DNA from: Weimeria sp002480925
Lineage (GTDB): Bacteria; Bacillota; Clostridia; Lachnospirales; Lachnospiraceae
DNA: 64,000 nucleotides
Reading direction: 5' to 3'
Assembly: GCF_052064335.1 (NCBI RefSeq)
Contig: NZ_JBQHVU010000004.1
Span: forward strand, 67,154 to 131,153
In this document: one piece after another, positions 17,541-26,550 of the stretch
Numbering within the stretch: position 1 is the stretch's first letter
How the letters are laid out: each line of letters starts with the position of its first letter
Made by a program: the position numbers and the translations under genes
The notes under the pieces: generated by a model
Database searches by the model: none
What the model saw: only the letters and a program-made list of their open reading frames with translations
What the model was told of the DNA's origin: nothing

Positions 17541-19814
17541 ATGACAACATTTGATGCATGGGAGGGCTTTAGGCCTGGTCACTGGAATGATGATGTGAAC
17601 GTCCGTGACTTTATCCAGAAGAACTACACACCTTACGATGGAGACGAGAGCTTCCTCGAGGGACCTACAGAGCGTACCGATAAGCTCTGGGGAAAGCTTC
17701 AGGAGTATCAGAAGCAGGAGAGAGCCAAGGGCGGCGTACTCGATATGGAGACAGATGTGGTATCAGATATCGATGCCTATGGCCCTGCTTACATTGACGA
17801 ATCGATGAAGGATGACGAGCAGGTGGTAGGTCTGCAGACAGACAAGCCGCTGAAGAGAGCCTTCATGCCTTACGGCGGTATCAGGATGGCAGAGGAAGCG
17901 CTGACCACCTATGGATATACTCCGAATCCACAGCTTCATGAGATCTTTACAAAATACCACAAGACTCATAACGAGGCGGTCTTTGATGCCTATACTCCTG
18001 AGATGATGACAGCCCGTCACTGCCATATAGTGACAGGACTTCCTGATACCTACGGAAGAGGACGTATAGTTGGTGATTACAGAAGAATTGCCCTCTACGG
18101 TATTGATTATCTGATCGAGAAGAAGGAAGAGGACAAGGCGGCTACAGGTCACAACGATATGATGACGGGAAAGGTAGTCCGCTTAAGAGAGGAGATCGCT
18201 GAGCAGATCAAGGCCCTTAAGAAGATGAAGAAGCTTGCTGCTTCATACGGATTCGACATTTCAAAGCCGGCTACCAATGCGAAGGAAGCAGTACAGTGGC
18301 TGTATTTCGGATACCTTTCAGCAATCAAGCAGCAGAACGGTGCTGCAATGTCAGTAGGTCGTATTTCTACATTCCTTGATATCTATATCACGAGAGATAT
18401 GGAAAAGGGAATCCTGACAGAGAAGGAGGCCCAGGAGCTTATCGACCATCTTACTATGAAGTTTCGTATGGTAAAGTTTGCCCGTATCCCGTCATACAAC
18501 GAGCTGTTCTCAGGCGATCCGGTATGGGCTACGCTTGAGGTGGCAGGAATCGGAATGGATGGACGCAGCATGGTCACAAAGAACGATTATCGCTTCCTCC
18601 ATACTCTTGAGAACATGGGACCGGCACCAGAGCCGAACCTCACAGTTCTTTACTCAAGTGATCTTCCTGACAACTTCAAGAAGTATGCAGCCAAGATTTC
18701 AGTAGATACTTCATCCATCCAGTATGAGAATGATGATGTTATGAAGCCGATCTGGGGAGATGATTACAGCATCTGCTGCTGCGTATCTGCTACTCAGACT
18801 GGTAAGGAGATGCAGTTCTTCGGAGCCCGTGCAAACCTCGCAAAGGCACTTCTCTACGCTATAAACGGTGGCAAGGATGAGAAGTTTAAGGATAAGGAAG
18901 GACACCATATGCAGGTTGGACCTGAGATCGCTCCAATGAGCTCGGATGTCCTTGATTATGATGAGGTAGTCCATAAGTATGACCAGACCCTTGACTGGCT
19001 CGCAGGTCTCTATGTGAACATCCTTGATCTGATTCACTACATGCATGACAAGTATTACTATGAGTCAGCAGAGATGTCTCTTATCGATACGAATGTCCGC
19101 CGTACCTTTGCTACGGGTATCGCAGGATTTTCACACGTGGTTGATTCGCTTTCAGCTATAAAGTATGCGAAGGTTACAGCCATCCGTGACGAAGAGGGTG
19201 TTACCACAGACTTTAAGATCGAGGGAGACTTCCCTAAGTACGGCAATGACGACGAGAGAGCTGATGAGATCGCTGTTAAACTGTTAAAGACCTTTATGGG
19301 CAAGCTTAGGAAGTTCCATACCTACAGGGATTCAGACGCTACCACCTCAATCCTTACTATCACCTCGAATGTCGTCTATGGTGAGGCTACAGGCGCCACC
19401 CCTGACGGCAGGAAGGCATTCACCCCGTTTGCTCCGGGAGCTAACCCTGCATACGGCGCCGAGCAGAACGGACTTCTCGCTTCCCTTAACTCGGTAGCAA
19501 AGCTTCCGTATGAGTACTCGCTTGACGGTATCTCGAATACCCAGACGATGACTCCGAACTCTCTGGGACATGATGAGGAGGAGAGAAAGAGCAAGCTTGT
19601 AAATGTCCTCGATGGATACTTCAACCAGGGTGCACACCATCTGAACGTGAACGTCTTCGGCAAAGAGAAGCTTCTCGATGCTATGGATCATCCTGAGAAG
19701 CCTGAGTATGCCAACTTTACTATCCGTGTATCAGGCTACGCTGTGAAGTTCATCGATCTGACCAGAAAGCAGCAGCTCGATGTAATCAACAGAACCTTCC
19801 ATGATCATATGTAA
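17541..19814 (+). CDS. pflB: Formate C-acetyltransferase (pyruvate formate-lyase)
   Basis: Glycyl-radical enzyme that turns pyruvate and CoA into formate and acetyl-CoA under anaerobic conditions. The 757-aa length is standard. Active-site cysteines are in SICCCVSATQ (Cys412-414), and the radical glycine is Gly732 in RVSGYAV near the C-terminus. It has a strong AGGAGG start site and its own promoter and terminator. Its activase lies 2.2 kb downstream beyond the ktr genes. Formate made here can feed the formate-THF ligase encoded at 44 kb. Confidence 0.98.
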   Translation: MTTFDAWEGFRPGHWNDDVNVRDFIQKNYTPYDGDESFLEGPTERTDKLWGKLQEYQKQERAKGGVLDMETDVVSDIDAYGPAYIDESMKDDEQVVGLQTDKPLKRAFMPYGGIRMAEEALTTYGYTPNPQLHEIFTKYHKTHNEAVFDAYTPEMMTARHCHIVTGLPDTYGRGRIVGDYRRIALYGIDYLIEKKEEDKAATGHNDMMTGKVVRLREEIAEQIKALKKMKKLAASYGFDISKPATNAKEAVQWLYFGYLSAIKQQNGAAMSVGRISTFLDIYITRDMEKGILTEKEAQELIDHLTMKFRMVKFARIPSYNELFSGDPVWATLEVAGIGMDGRSMVTKNDYRFLHTLENMGPAPEPNLTVLYSSDLPDNFKKYAAKISVDTSSIQYENDDVMKPIWGDDYSICCCVSATQTGKEMQFFGARANLAKALLYAINGGKDEKFKDKEGHHMQVGPEIAPMSSDVLDYDEVVHKYDQTLDWLAGLYVNILDLIHYMHDKYYYESAEMSLIDTNVRRTFATGIAGFSHVVDSLSAIKYAKVTAIRDEEGVTTDFKIEGDFPKYGNDDERADEIAVKLLKTFMGKLRKFHTYRDSDATTSILTITSNVVYGEATGATPDGRKAFTPFAPGANPAYGAEQNGLLASLNSVAKLPYEYSLDGISNTQTMTPNSLGHDEEERKSKLVNVLDGYFNQGAHHLNVNVFGKEKLLDAMDHPEKPEYANFTIRVSGYAVKFIDLTRKQQLDVINRTFHDHM

Positions 19815-19816
19815 TA

Positions 19817-19850
19817 AGGCACAGGGATCGAATCCCTGACCCATACCCTC
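19817..19850 (+). repeat. Degenerate heptad element after pflB
   Basis: AGGGAT (19823-19828) faces ATCCCT (19832-19837) across 3 nt, and C-rich heptads (CCCT, CCAT, CTCT, CCTC at 7-nt steps) run on toward the terminator. It is a weak member of the heptad family. Confidence 0.4.
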
Positions 19851-19853
19851 TTA

Positions 19854-19897
19854 TCCTCGCCCTCCCCACTTATCTGGACACAGGGCGGGGATTTTTT
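19854..19897 (+). terminator. Intrinsic terminator of pflB
   Basis: Arms TCCTCGCCCT (19854-19863) and AGGGCGGGGA (19882-19891) pair with one G-U wobble and are followed by TTTTTT. Confidence 0.88.
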
Positions 19898-19977
19898 CTT
19901 CCGGCTTGAAAAAACAGCTCCAAACGTTTAATATGTCCTATTATGAATGGAGAATGGACTTTGTTAGGAGAATATAA

Positions 19978-21315
19978 ATGAATCTGCTCTGTATATTTAA
20001 TAGGAGACTGACCTCATTCCAGGTAATTATACTTGGCTTTGCGGCAGTGATCCTGATAGGAGCGCTTATACTTATGCTTCCCATATCATCGAGATCAGGA
20101 GAGATGACAGGATTTATGGATTCGCTCTTCACATCGACATCAGCGGTATGTGTTACAGGACTTGTGGTGAAGGATACAGCAGGCTACTGGTCCTTTTTCG
20201 GACAGGTAATAATACTTATCCTGATACAGATAGGGGGTATTGGAGTGATCACAATGGCCTCTCTGGTTTCCCTTCTGGCTGGAAAAAAGATCAGTCTGAT
20301 GCAGAGACAGACCATACAGAATGCTCTTTCCACGCCTCAGGTCGGAGGATCGGTAAGACTTATCAGATTTGTGATAAAGGTTACAGCCATGATAGAGACG
20401 GCCGGGGCTGTGCTGCTTCTACCTGTATTTGTAAAGAGATTCGGGATGGTGGGCATATGGTATGCTGTTTTCCATTCGATATCGGCCTTCTGCAATGCCG
20501 GATTTGACCTGATGGGCAGGTATACAGGAAGCTTCAGCTCGCTTTGTGCATTTTCAGGCAATCTCTATCTTAGCATAGTCATATGTGTGCTTATAGTGGC
20601 CGGCGGGCTCGGATTTCTGGCCTGGGAGGATATAGCAGCCTATAAGCAAAAGATCCATAAGTACAGGATGCAGACAAAGGTGATAATAGCATCGACGGCT
20701 ATCCTCATTCTTGTACCGACGATCCTGTTTTTCTTTATTGATTTTTCTCATATGCATCTGGTCAGGAGGCTCTCATGCTCCCTTTTTCAGGCTGTAACTC
20801 CAAGGACAGCCGGATTCAACACAGTGGATTTCTCAAGCATGACTGATCCGGGCAGGGTAATGATAATGCTTCTTATGCTGGTCGGAGGCTCACCTGGCTC
20901 TACGGCTGGAGGAATGAAGACAACGACTGTTGCAGTGCTTACAGCAAATGCATTTGCCATTTTCAGGCGCAGGAAAAATGCCAAGCTCTTTGGCAGGAGG
21001 GTAGACGATGAGGTGGTGAAGCAGGCGTCTACGGTACTCTTTATGTATGTGACCCTGTTTTTATCAGGAGCTCTTATCATAAGCTTGATAGAAAACCAGC
21101 CGTTTGAAAAATGTGCTTTCGAGGCTATTTCAGCAATTGCAACGGTAGGGCTTTCGCTCGGACTGACACCGGGACTAGGGGTCGTATCACATATTATCCT
21201 GATGCTGCTTATGTTCTTTGGCAGGGTCGGAGGATTTACTGTGGTTTATGCGGCTCTTTCATACAGGGAGGGGTCAGAGCTTAAATATCCTCTCGGAAAT
21301 ATTACCGTGGGTTAG
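19978..21315 (+). CDS. ktrB: Potassium uptake channel subunit KtrB/TrkH family
   Basis: Membrane pore subunit of a Ktr-type K+ (possibly Na+-coupled) uptake system, 445 aa. It shows the four-fold membrane-pore-membrane repeat with filter-like loops SAVCVTGLVV, SISAFCNAGFDL, TPRTAGFNTVD and SAIATVGLSLG, each with the selectivity glycine. The start has AGGAGAATATAA upstream. The gating partner ktrA follows 14 nt later. The pair sits between pflB and pflA. Confidence 0.94.
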   Translation: MNLLCIFNRRLTSFQVIILGFAAVILIGALILMLPISSRSGEMTGFMDSLFTSTSAVCVTGLVVKDTAGYWSFFGQVIILILIQIGGIGVITMASLVSLLAGKKISLMQRQTIQNALSTPQVGGSVRLIRFVIKVTAMIETAGAVLLLPVFVKRFGMVGIWYAVFHSISAFCNAGFDLMGRYTGSFSSLCAFSGNLYLSIVICVLIVAGGLGFLAWEDIAAYKQKIHKYRMQTKVIIASTAILILVPTILFFFIDFSHMHLVRRLSCSLFQAVTPRTAGFNTVDFSSMTDPGRVMIMLLMLVGGSPGSTAGGMKTTTVAVLTANAFAIFRRRKNAKLFGRRVDDEVVKQASTVLFMYVTLFLSGALIISLIENQPFEKCAFEAISAIATVGLSLGLTPGLGVVSHIILMLLMFFGRVGGFTVVYAALSYREGSELKYPLGNITVG

Positions 21316-21329
21316 GAAAAGGAGGCAAA

Positions 21330-21977
21330 ATGAAATCAATACTGCTTATCGGACTCGGACATTTCGGGACACTGATCGCGAAGGAAATAAATACACTCGG
21401 CCATCAGGTTATGGCAGTTGACAAAAATGAGGACAGGGTCAATGCAGCCCTTCCTTTTGTTACAGATGCCCTGATAGGTGACAGTACAAATGAGAGTTTC
21501 CTCAATTCACTCGGAGTAAACAACTACGATGTATGCATAGTGACAATAGGAGGAGATTTCCAGAGCTCACTAGAGACTACATCTCTTCTAAAGGAGCTGG
21601 GAGGAAAGCTTGTTGTGGCAAGGGCTGACAGGGAGGTTCAGGAGAAATTTCTGCTGAGGAACGGAGCTGATGAGGTCGTAAATCCTGAAAAGCAGATAGC
21701 CAGATGGACTGCGATCAGGTTTACATCAAGCTACATTCTCGATTATATAAAGATCGACGACGACCATGCCATCTTCGAGGTAAAGGTACCGGCTGAATGG
21801 GTCGGACTGCAGGTAAAGGAGCTTGAGATCCGCCAGAAATTCGGCATAAACATCATGGCCATCAAGGAAAATGGCGATATGAATGTGACAGTCTCTCCAG
21901 ATGATATACTGAGGGAGGACGAGACGCTTCTGGTTCTCGGAGAGCATAAGGCCATAAGAGAGTGCTTTCATCTGTAA
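21330..21977 (+). CDS. ktrA: Potassium channel gating subunit KtrA (RCK)
   Basis: 215-aa cytosolic regulatory ring subunit of the Ktr system. The N-terminal TrkA-N Rossmann domain has GLGHFG (about residues 7-12) for nucleotide binding (ATP/ADP or NAD(H) in relatives) and the acidic strand end MAVDKNED. The C-terminal TrkA-C domain (about 135-215) binds c-di-AMP in several Firmicutes. AAAAGGAGG precedes the ATG. Coupled to ktrB. Confidence 0.94.
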   Translation: MKSILLIGLGHFGTLIAKEINTLGHQVMAVDKNEDRVNAALPFVTDALIGDSTNESFLNSLGVNNYDVCIVTIGGDFQSSLETTSLLKELGGKLVVARADREVQEKFLLRNGADEVVNPEKQIARWTAIRFTSSYILDYIKIDDDHAIFEVKVPAEWVGLQVKELEIRQKFGINIMAIKENGDMNVTVSPDDILREDETLLVLGEHKAIRECFHL

Positions 21978-21990
21978 GGAAAGGAATAAT

Positions 21991-22740
21991 ATGAGTGATA
22001 TAAAAGCAAGAGTACATTCGCTGGAGAGCTTCGGCTCGGTTGACGGTCCGGGAATCAGGTATGTGATCTTCCTGCAGGGCTGTAACTTCAGATGCAGATA
22101 CTGCCACAATCCGGATACCTGGAATCCTGATGGTACGAAAAAGACAAAGCCGATGGAGCTTTCGGCCGATCAGCTTATAGAAAAGGCGCTTAAGTACAGG
22201 CCCTACTGGGGTCAGGAGGGAGGCATAACCGTAAGCGGCGGTGAAGCTCTGCTTCAGATCGATTTCCTGCTGGAACTTTTCAGGAAATGTCACGAGAAGG
22301 GAATAAACACCTGCCTTGATACCTCGGCCGGGCCATTTACAAGAGAGGAGCCGTTTTTTACAAAGTTTAAGGAGCTGATGTCTGTTACTGACCTCGTGAT
22401 GCTTGATATAAAGCAGATCTTTGACGACGATCATATAAAGCTTACAGGTCATACAAACAAAAATGTCCTGGATGCGGCTGTCTGGATGTCAGAAAATGGA
22501 GTTCCTATGTGGATCCGCCACGTGCTTGTTCCGGGAATCACTACAGATGAAAAGGAATTAAAGGCGCTCAGAGAGTTCATAGATACCCTGAAGACAGTGA
22601 AAAGAGTAGAAGTATTGCCATATCATACGCTAGGCGTCTATAAGTACGAGGAGCTCGGTATCCCTTATACACTGAAGGATGTGAACCCACCCACAAAGGA
22701 GCAGGTGGATACGGCAAGAAAAATTCTTGGAGCACAATAA
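21991..22740 (+). CDS. pflA: Pyruvate formate-lyase activating enzyme
   Basis: Radical SAM enzyme that installs the glycyl radical on PflB. The CxxxCxxC cluster motif is C31-NFR-C35-RY-C38, followed by HNPDTW, and SGGEALLQ is the typical SAM-binding GGE region. The 249-aa length fits. It starts 13 nt after ktrA, so it is probably transcribed with the ktr genes rather than directly with pflB. Confidence 0.97.
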   Translation: MSDIKARVHSLESFGSVDGPGIRYVIFLQGCNFRCRYCHNPDTWNPDGTKKTKPMELSADQLIEKALKYRPYWGQEGGITVSGGEALLQIDFLLELFRKCHEKGINTCLDTSAGPFTREEPFFTKFKELMSVTDLVMLDIKQIFDDDHIKLTGHTNKNVLDAAVWMSENGVPMWIRHVLVPGITTDEKELKALREFIDTLKTVKRVEVLPYHTLGVYKYEELGIPYTLKDVNPPTKEQVDTARKILGAQ

Positions 22741-22822
22741 AATGCCTGTTACTTTTGATAAAGTGCTTGACACAGGATCATAAAAAGAGTAAAATCATAT
22801 CGTTCGCGTGAGCGGATCGAAT

Positions 22823-22907
22823 GCAGGAATGGCGGAATTGGCAGACGCGCAGGCTTCAGGTGCCTGTGGCTATTGCAGTCGTGAGGGTTCAAGTCCCTTT
22901 TCCTGCA
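22823..22907 (+). tRNA. tRNA-Leu (anticodon CAG)
   Basis: 85-nt class II tRNA. The acceptor arms GCAGGAA and TTCCTGC pair perfectly with discriminator A. The anticodon stem CAGGC/GCCTG encloses the loop TTCAGGT, giving anticodon CAG (reads CUG). A long variable arm and the T-loop GTTCAAGTC are present. CCA is not encoded. Confidence 0.95.
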
Positions 22908-22912
22908 TTATC

Positions 22913-22950
22913 AAGGGATTGCTGATATATTCGGCAATCCCTTATTTTAT
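22913..22950 (+). terminator. Terminator of tRNA-Leu
   Basis: Perfect 10-bp stem AAGGGATTGC / GCAATCCCTT followed by ATTTTAT. Confidence 0.85.
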
Positions 22951-23040
22951 GCGGCTTTCAGGGCGATTTCGGCCTTCCGGTTCATGCAGGAAATTACCGA
23001 TTTTGACCACTTTTTCCGATGTTTCGTACACGACTCGTAG

Positions 23041-23256
23041 ACAGAATCTGAGCATTCTGCTATAGAGGATAGAAATAAGGGCTCATTGACAGGCGATTAC
23101 TCTTATCTTCCAGGCTGTGTGACCAATAAAGAACTTCTGACAATAGACAGCATATTATGAGGAAAGGGGCCCATATTATTTGCTGATATAGATATACTTT
23201 CCGAAGACAACACAGATGAATTGAGTTTTCATTTAATTGAAAGATGGAGGGATTAG
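23041..23256 (+). pseudogene. Broken reading frame downstream of tRNA-Leu
   Basis: One frame reads 71 protein-like residues with a single internal TGA at 23158-23160 (the pieces end ..LLTIDSIL and begin GKGPILFADIDILSED..) and ends at TAG 23254. No start codon with a ribosome-binding site is visible. The composition looks coding, which suggests the decayed end of a gene, perhaps brought in next to the tRNA. I do not recognise the family. Confidence 0.35.
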
Positions 23257-23274
23257 TGAGGAGAATAAGAATTG

Positions 23275-23421
23275 ATGCAGTTGCCAAAAAGACATTATCA
23301 GTTAGCGAATACAGATAAGTGGATTTCTCCTGGAGAATATAATGGAACAAAGGGGGTATGGGAGCTTGTGGTAAATACAAAGACAAAAACAGTCTATCAC
23401 ATTCTGTTCAGAAAGAGCTGA
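23275..23421 (+). CDS. 48-aa hypothetical protein or gene remnant
   Basis: Short frame beginning MQLPKRHYQLANTDKWISPG and ending YHILFRKS. It is in the same frame as the broken sequence just upstream but separated from it by three stop codons. GAGGAG lies about 11 nt before the ATG. The WISPGEYNG..GVWELVV..VYH pattern reminds me of C-terminal modules of polymorphic toxins, but this is memory only. It may be a cut-off toxin tail rather than a working gene. Confidence 0.35.
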   Translation: MQLPKRHYQLANTDKWISPGEYNGTKGVWELVVNTKTKTVYHILFRKS

Positions 23422-23485
23422 GGCTTTTTTGAAAATAATTCGGGATCATTCATTCGAATATTATAGAGTGATGAATAATTTTTTC

Positions 23486-23513
23486 TTTACATCAGAGATG
23501 TTTATGCTATAAT
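23486..23513 (+). promoter_or_regulatory. Strong promoter of gdhA
   Basis: TTTACA (23486-23491), 16-nt spacer, perfect TATAAT (23508-23513) with an extended -10 TG. The transcript would carry a leader of nearly 90 nt ending in AAAGGAGC before gdhA. Confidence 0.8.
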
Positions 23514-23606
23514 ATTTTTTGTGTGTGAGCCGCGGACTTGTGTAAACGGCACATAGACAGGTGACGCTTGTATTATAGGAAAAAGAAAAGAAAGGAGCTT
23601 TAAACG

Positions 23607-24962
23607 ATGAAGTTTAAAAGCAGCTATCTGCAGCAGGTCTATGACGGACTTGAGGCAAGGAATCCTGAGCAGAAGGAGTTCTTAGAGGCAGTAGGAGAGG
23701 TTCTTGAGTCTCTTGAGCCGGTAGTAGAGAAGAATCCTAAGCTCGAGGAGGATGATGTTATCGGACGTCTGGTCGAGCCTGAGAGAGTGATCCTCTTCAG
23801 GGTACCATGGGTAGATGACAATGGCAAGGTTCAGGTCAACCGTGGATACAGAGTACAGTTTAACTCAGCAATCGGACCATATAAGGGAGGACTTCGTTTC
23901 CATCCTTCAGTAAATCTGTCAATACTTAAGTTCTTAGGCTTTGAGCAGATCTTCAAGAATTCCCTTACAGGACTTCCTATCGGAGGAGGTAAGGGTGGAT
24001 CTGACTTCGACCCTAAGGGAAAGAGCGACAGAGAGGTAATGAAATTCTGTCAGAGCTTTATGACAGAGCTCTGCAAGCATATAGGAGCAGACACAGATGT
24101 TCCTGCAGGAGATATCGGAGTAGGTGGACGTGAGATAGGCTATATGTACGGTCAGTACAAGAGACTCAGAAATGAGTTTACAGGTGTTCTTACAGGAAAG
24201 GGACTGACTTATGGCGGCTCCCTTGCCAGAACTGAGGCTACAGGATACGGACTCTGCTATTATACAGAGGAAGCCTTAAAGACTCTTAAGAATGATTCAT
24301 TCAAGGGTAAGACAGTAGTCATCTCAGGATCAGGAAACGTAGCTATCTATGCCTGCCAGAAGGCTACAGAGCTCGGCGGTAAGGTCATCACTATGTCCGA
24401 TTCGAACGGATATATCGTAGCACCTAACGGAATCAAGCTCGACGTGGTAAAGCAGATCAAGGAAGTCGAGAGAGGACGTATCAAGGAGTATCCTGCACGT
24501 GCAAACGACGGTTCAGAGTACCATGAGGGATGCTCTGGAGTATGGGGCACCAAGGCTGATATCTATCTTCCATGCGCAACTCAGAACGAGATCGATGAGG
24601 AGAGCGCAAAGAAGATCGTAGCTAACGGAGCTATCGCTGTCTGCGAGGGAGCAAATATGCCGTCCACTCCAGAGGCAATTGCAGTATACAAGAAGGCAGG
24701 TATCATGTTCGGACCTGCAAAGGCAGCAAATGCCGGTGGAGTAGCTACATCAGCTCTCGAAATGAGCCAGAATTCAGAGAGACTTTCATGGACCTTCGAG
24801 GAGGTTGACTCAAAGCTTCAGGGAATCATGAAGAGTATAGTTCACAATTCCATTGATGCAGCTGCTAAATATGGCTTTGATGGTGACCTTCAGGTCGGAG
24901 CCAATATAGCAGGCTTTGAAAAGGTAGCAGATGCAATGCTTGCTCAGGGAATAGCATACTGA
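23607..24962 (+). CDS. gdhA: NADP-specific glutamate dehydrogenase
   Basis: Makes glutamate from 2-oxoglutarate and ammonia with NADPH, the main low-affinity ammonium assimilation route. The 451-aa hexameric-type enzyme shows GGGKGGSDFDPKGKSD with the catalytic Lys region (about residues 126-141), and the Rossmann motif SGSGNVA (about 235-241). A strong promoter and its own terminator make it monocistronic. The icd gene at 32 kb can supply 2-oxoglutarate. Confidence 0.98.
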   Translation: MKFKSSYLQQVYDGLEARNPEQKEFLEAVGEVLESLEPVVEKNPKLEEDDVIGRLVEPERVILFRVPWVDDNGKVQVNRGYRVQFNSAIGPYKGGLRFHPSVNLSILKFLGFEQIFKNSLTGLPIGGGKGGSDFDPKGKSDREVMKFCQSFMTELCKHIGADTDVPAGDIGVGGREIGYMYGQYKRLRNEFTGVLTGKGLTYGGSLARTEATGYGLCYYTEEALKTLKNDSFKGKTVVISGSGNVAIYACQKATELGGKVITMSDSNGYIVAPNGIKLDVVKQIKEVERGRIKEYPARANDGSEYHEGCSGVWGTKADIYLPCATQNEIDEESAKKIVANGAIAVCEGANMPSTPEAIAVYKKAGIMFGPAKAANAGGVATSALEMSQNSERLSWTFEEVDSKLQGIMKSIVHNSIDAAAKYGFDGDLQVGANIAGFEKVADAMLAQGIAY

Positions 24963-24998
24963 TACCAGAGAAATAATACTAACGGAGAAATAATGAAA

Positions 24999-25033
24999 AC
25001 GGGCTGCAGGGATAATCCCTGCAGCCTGTTTTT
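24999..25033 (+). terminator. Intrinsic terminator of gdhA
   Basis: Perfect 10-bp stem GGCTGCAGGG / CCCTGCAGCC, extended by three more pairs including one wobble, loop ATAAT, followed by a TGTTTTTA tract. Confidence 0.92.
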
Positions 25034-25121
25034 ATGTATCATATTAAGAGCAATAGTAAACGGTGTTTTTATAAGTGTCTCGCAGGTACTGCCTTTTGTT
25101 GTGGCAGAGGAAAACGACTGA

Positions 25122-26468
25122 TCAGGAGAGCTTACTGTTTATCTTTTTCTGCTCTATCACAAAGTAGATGATGATAAGAGAAGAAGCAGCGATATAGCTT
25201 ATAGGATAGCATCTGAGAAGAAAGGTGATGTCCCGGTTCCCTGTAATGAAGGTCCAGAATATCCTGAAGATGCAGATGCTAAGAGTGTTTGTTATCGTGG
25301 AAAAGACCACATGGTTTTCTGCACGCAGTGAGGACGAGAGTACATCAGATGGTATGAAGATCCAGTAGATGGGAGCTATGACCTTTGAGATTCTGGCGCC
25401 GATGGTTATGACAGCCTGGGATCTGGTAAACATGGAAATAAGAAAGGGAGCGGCTGATACTATGACTATGGCAGCGATCACAGAGAGCACAAGCTCCATT
25501 CCTATTACATCAAGGATAGCCCGTTTTATCCGCTGAGGTTTTTTTGCACCATAGTTCTGACCGACGAAGGTAGTTATAGAGACAGAAAAGGCCTCAGTAA
25601 TAAGCCACCAGAAGGCATCTACCCTTCCATAGGCAGTCCAGGCAGCAACGGTATTTGAACCCATACGGTTTATAGAGGTCTGCAGTATCATATTTGATAT
25701 AGTAAACATGCTTACGCTTATCGCAGTAGGCAGGCCGATCTTTAAAATATTTGAAAGGATAGGGAGATTTATGTGAAGTCTTTTAAGAGATAGCTTCATG
25801 GCACCTGTCCTAAAGACCAGAAGCCAGGTCACAAGGGCTGCGGAAACTCCCTGAGAGATCACTGTAGCGATACCGGCACCAGCTACCCCTATTTTGAGTA
25901 CGGCGACAAGCCAGAGATCCAGCGCTATATTTATCACACAGCACACTATAAGTATATAGAGAGGACGCCTCGAATCACCTATAGCGCAGAGTATACCTGA
26001 GCCTATATTATAGATCAGGATAAAGGCAAGGCCGGCCATCAGTATCCGCAGGTAGGTAAGGGAGCCCGGGAAAAGATCATCCGGAGTACCCAGCAGATGA
26101 AGAAAGGCCGGAGCCAGAAGAACTCCTGCTGTCCCTAGTATAAGTCCGCCGGCAAGCGCAAAGGTATAGGCTGTGTGGAGGGCCTCATAAATACGCCTTC
26201 TGTCATCTGATCCGTAGGCCTGTGATATGATGACTGTTGCTCCTGAGGCAAGCCCCATAAAGAAGGTGATCACAAGCTCTATTATAAGTCCTGATGAGCC
26301 ACCTACGCTTGCAAGGGCAATCTTTCCGGAGAAGCGGCCGACTACAACGGCATCCACAGTATTATAGAGAGTCTGGAAAATGGCTCCTATAAGGATCGGA
26401 AAGAAAAATATAAGTATCTGCTTCCATATAACCCCGCTTGTTATTTCATTTTTTTCTGTTGATTTCAT
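25122..26468 (-). CDS. MATE-family efflux transporter
   Basis: About 448-aa multidrug and toxin extrusion (MATE) type exporter with 12 hydrophobic helices, probably Na+- or H+-driven. The start region WKQILIFFFPILIGAIFQTLYNTVDAVVVGRF is characteristic. An ATG 33 nt upstream is possible but lies inside the -35 hexamer of the only good promoter, so I chose the downstream ATG. That start sits 7 nt from the -10 and has no ribosome-binding site, suggesting a leaderless mRNA. Substrate unknown. Confidence 0.9.
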   Translation of the reverse strand: MKSTEKNEITSGVIWKQILIFFFPILIGAIFQTLYNTVDAVVVGRFSGKIALASVGGSSGLIIELVITFFMGLASGATVIISQAYGSDDRRRIYEALHTAYTFALAGGLILGTAGVLLAPAFLHLLGTPDDLFPGSLTYLRILMAGLAFILIYNIGSGILCAIGDSRRPLYILIVCCVINIALDLWLVAVLKIGVAGAGIATVISQGVSAALVTWLLVFRTGAMKLSLKRLHINLPILSNILKIGLPTAISVSMFTISNMILQTSINRMGSNTVAAWTAYGRVDAFWWLITEAFSVSITTFVGQNYGAKKPQRIKRAILDVIGMELVLSVIAAIVIVSAAPFLISMFTRSQAVITIGARISKVIAPIYWIFIPSDVLSSSLRAENHVVFSTITNTLSICIFRIFWTFITGNRDITFLLRCYPISYIAASSLIIIYFVIEQKKINSKLS

Positions 26469-26475
26469 GACGACT

Positions 26476-26505
26476 ATTATATAATGTTTCGGGGATTGCA
26501 TTCAA
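26476..26505 (-). promoter_or_regulatory. Promoter of the MATE gene, next to the start codon
   Basis: On the minus strand TTGAAT (26500-26505), 18-nt spacer, perfect TATAAT (26476-26481), with only 7 nt left to the ATG. Confidence 0.6.
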
Positions 26506-26550
26506 CTGTTTTTTGATATAAAGTATTTAGGACAAATGAAGGGAGATATC

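Larger units (their letters stand above)
22944..23606. other. Long gap between tRNA-Leu and gdhA
   Basis: Holds the two broken or short frames listed separately, the gdhA promoter and an approximately 90-nt gdhA leader. The first 100 nt carry no plus-strand gene; on the minus strand a short open stretch reads toward the tRNA but has no start signal. Confidence 0.6.

Noticed and set aside
22821..22991. Possible att direct repeat (ATGCAGGAA) around the tRNA 5' end
   Set aside because: Only 9 nt, and it matches the 5' rather than the 3' end of the tRNA where integrases usually act.
22808..23065. 85-aa reading frame across the tRNA
   Set aside because: It runs through a complete tRNA-Leu and its terminator; no ribosome-binding site.
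23060..23386. 108-aa minus-strand frame before gdhA
   Set aside because: Composition is not protein-like, it lacks a start signal, and it opposes better plus-strand coding fragments.
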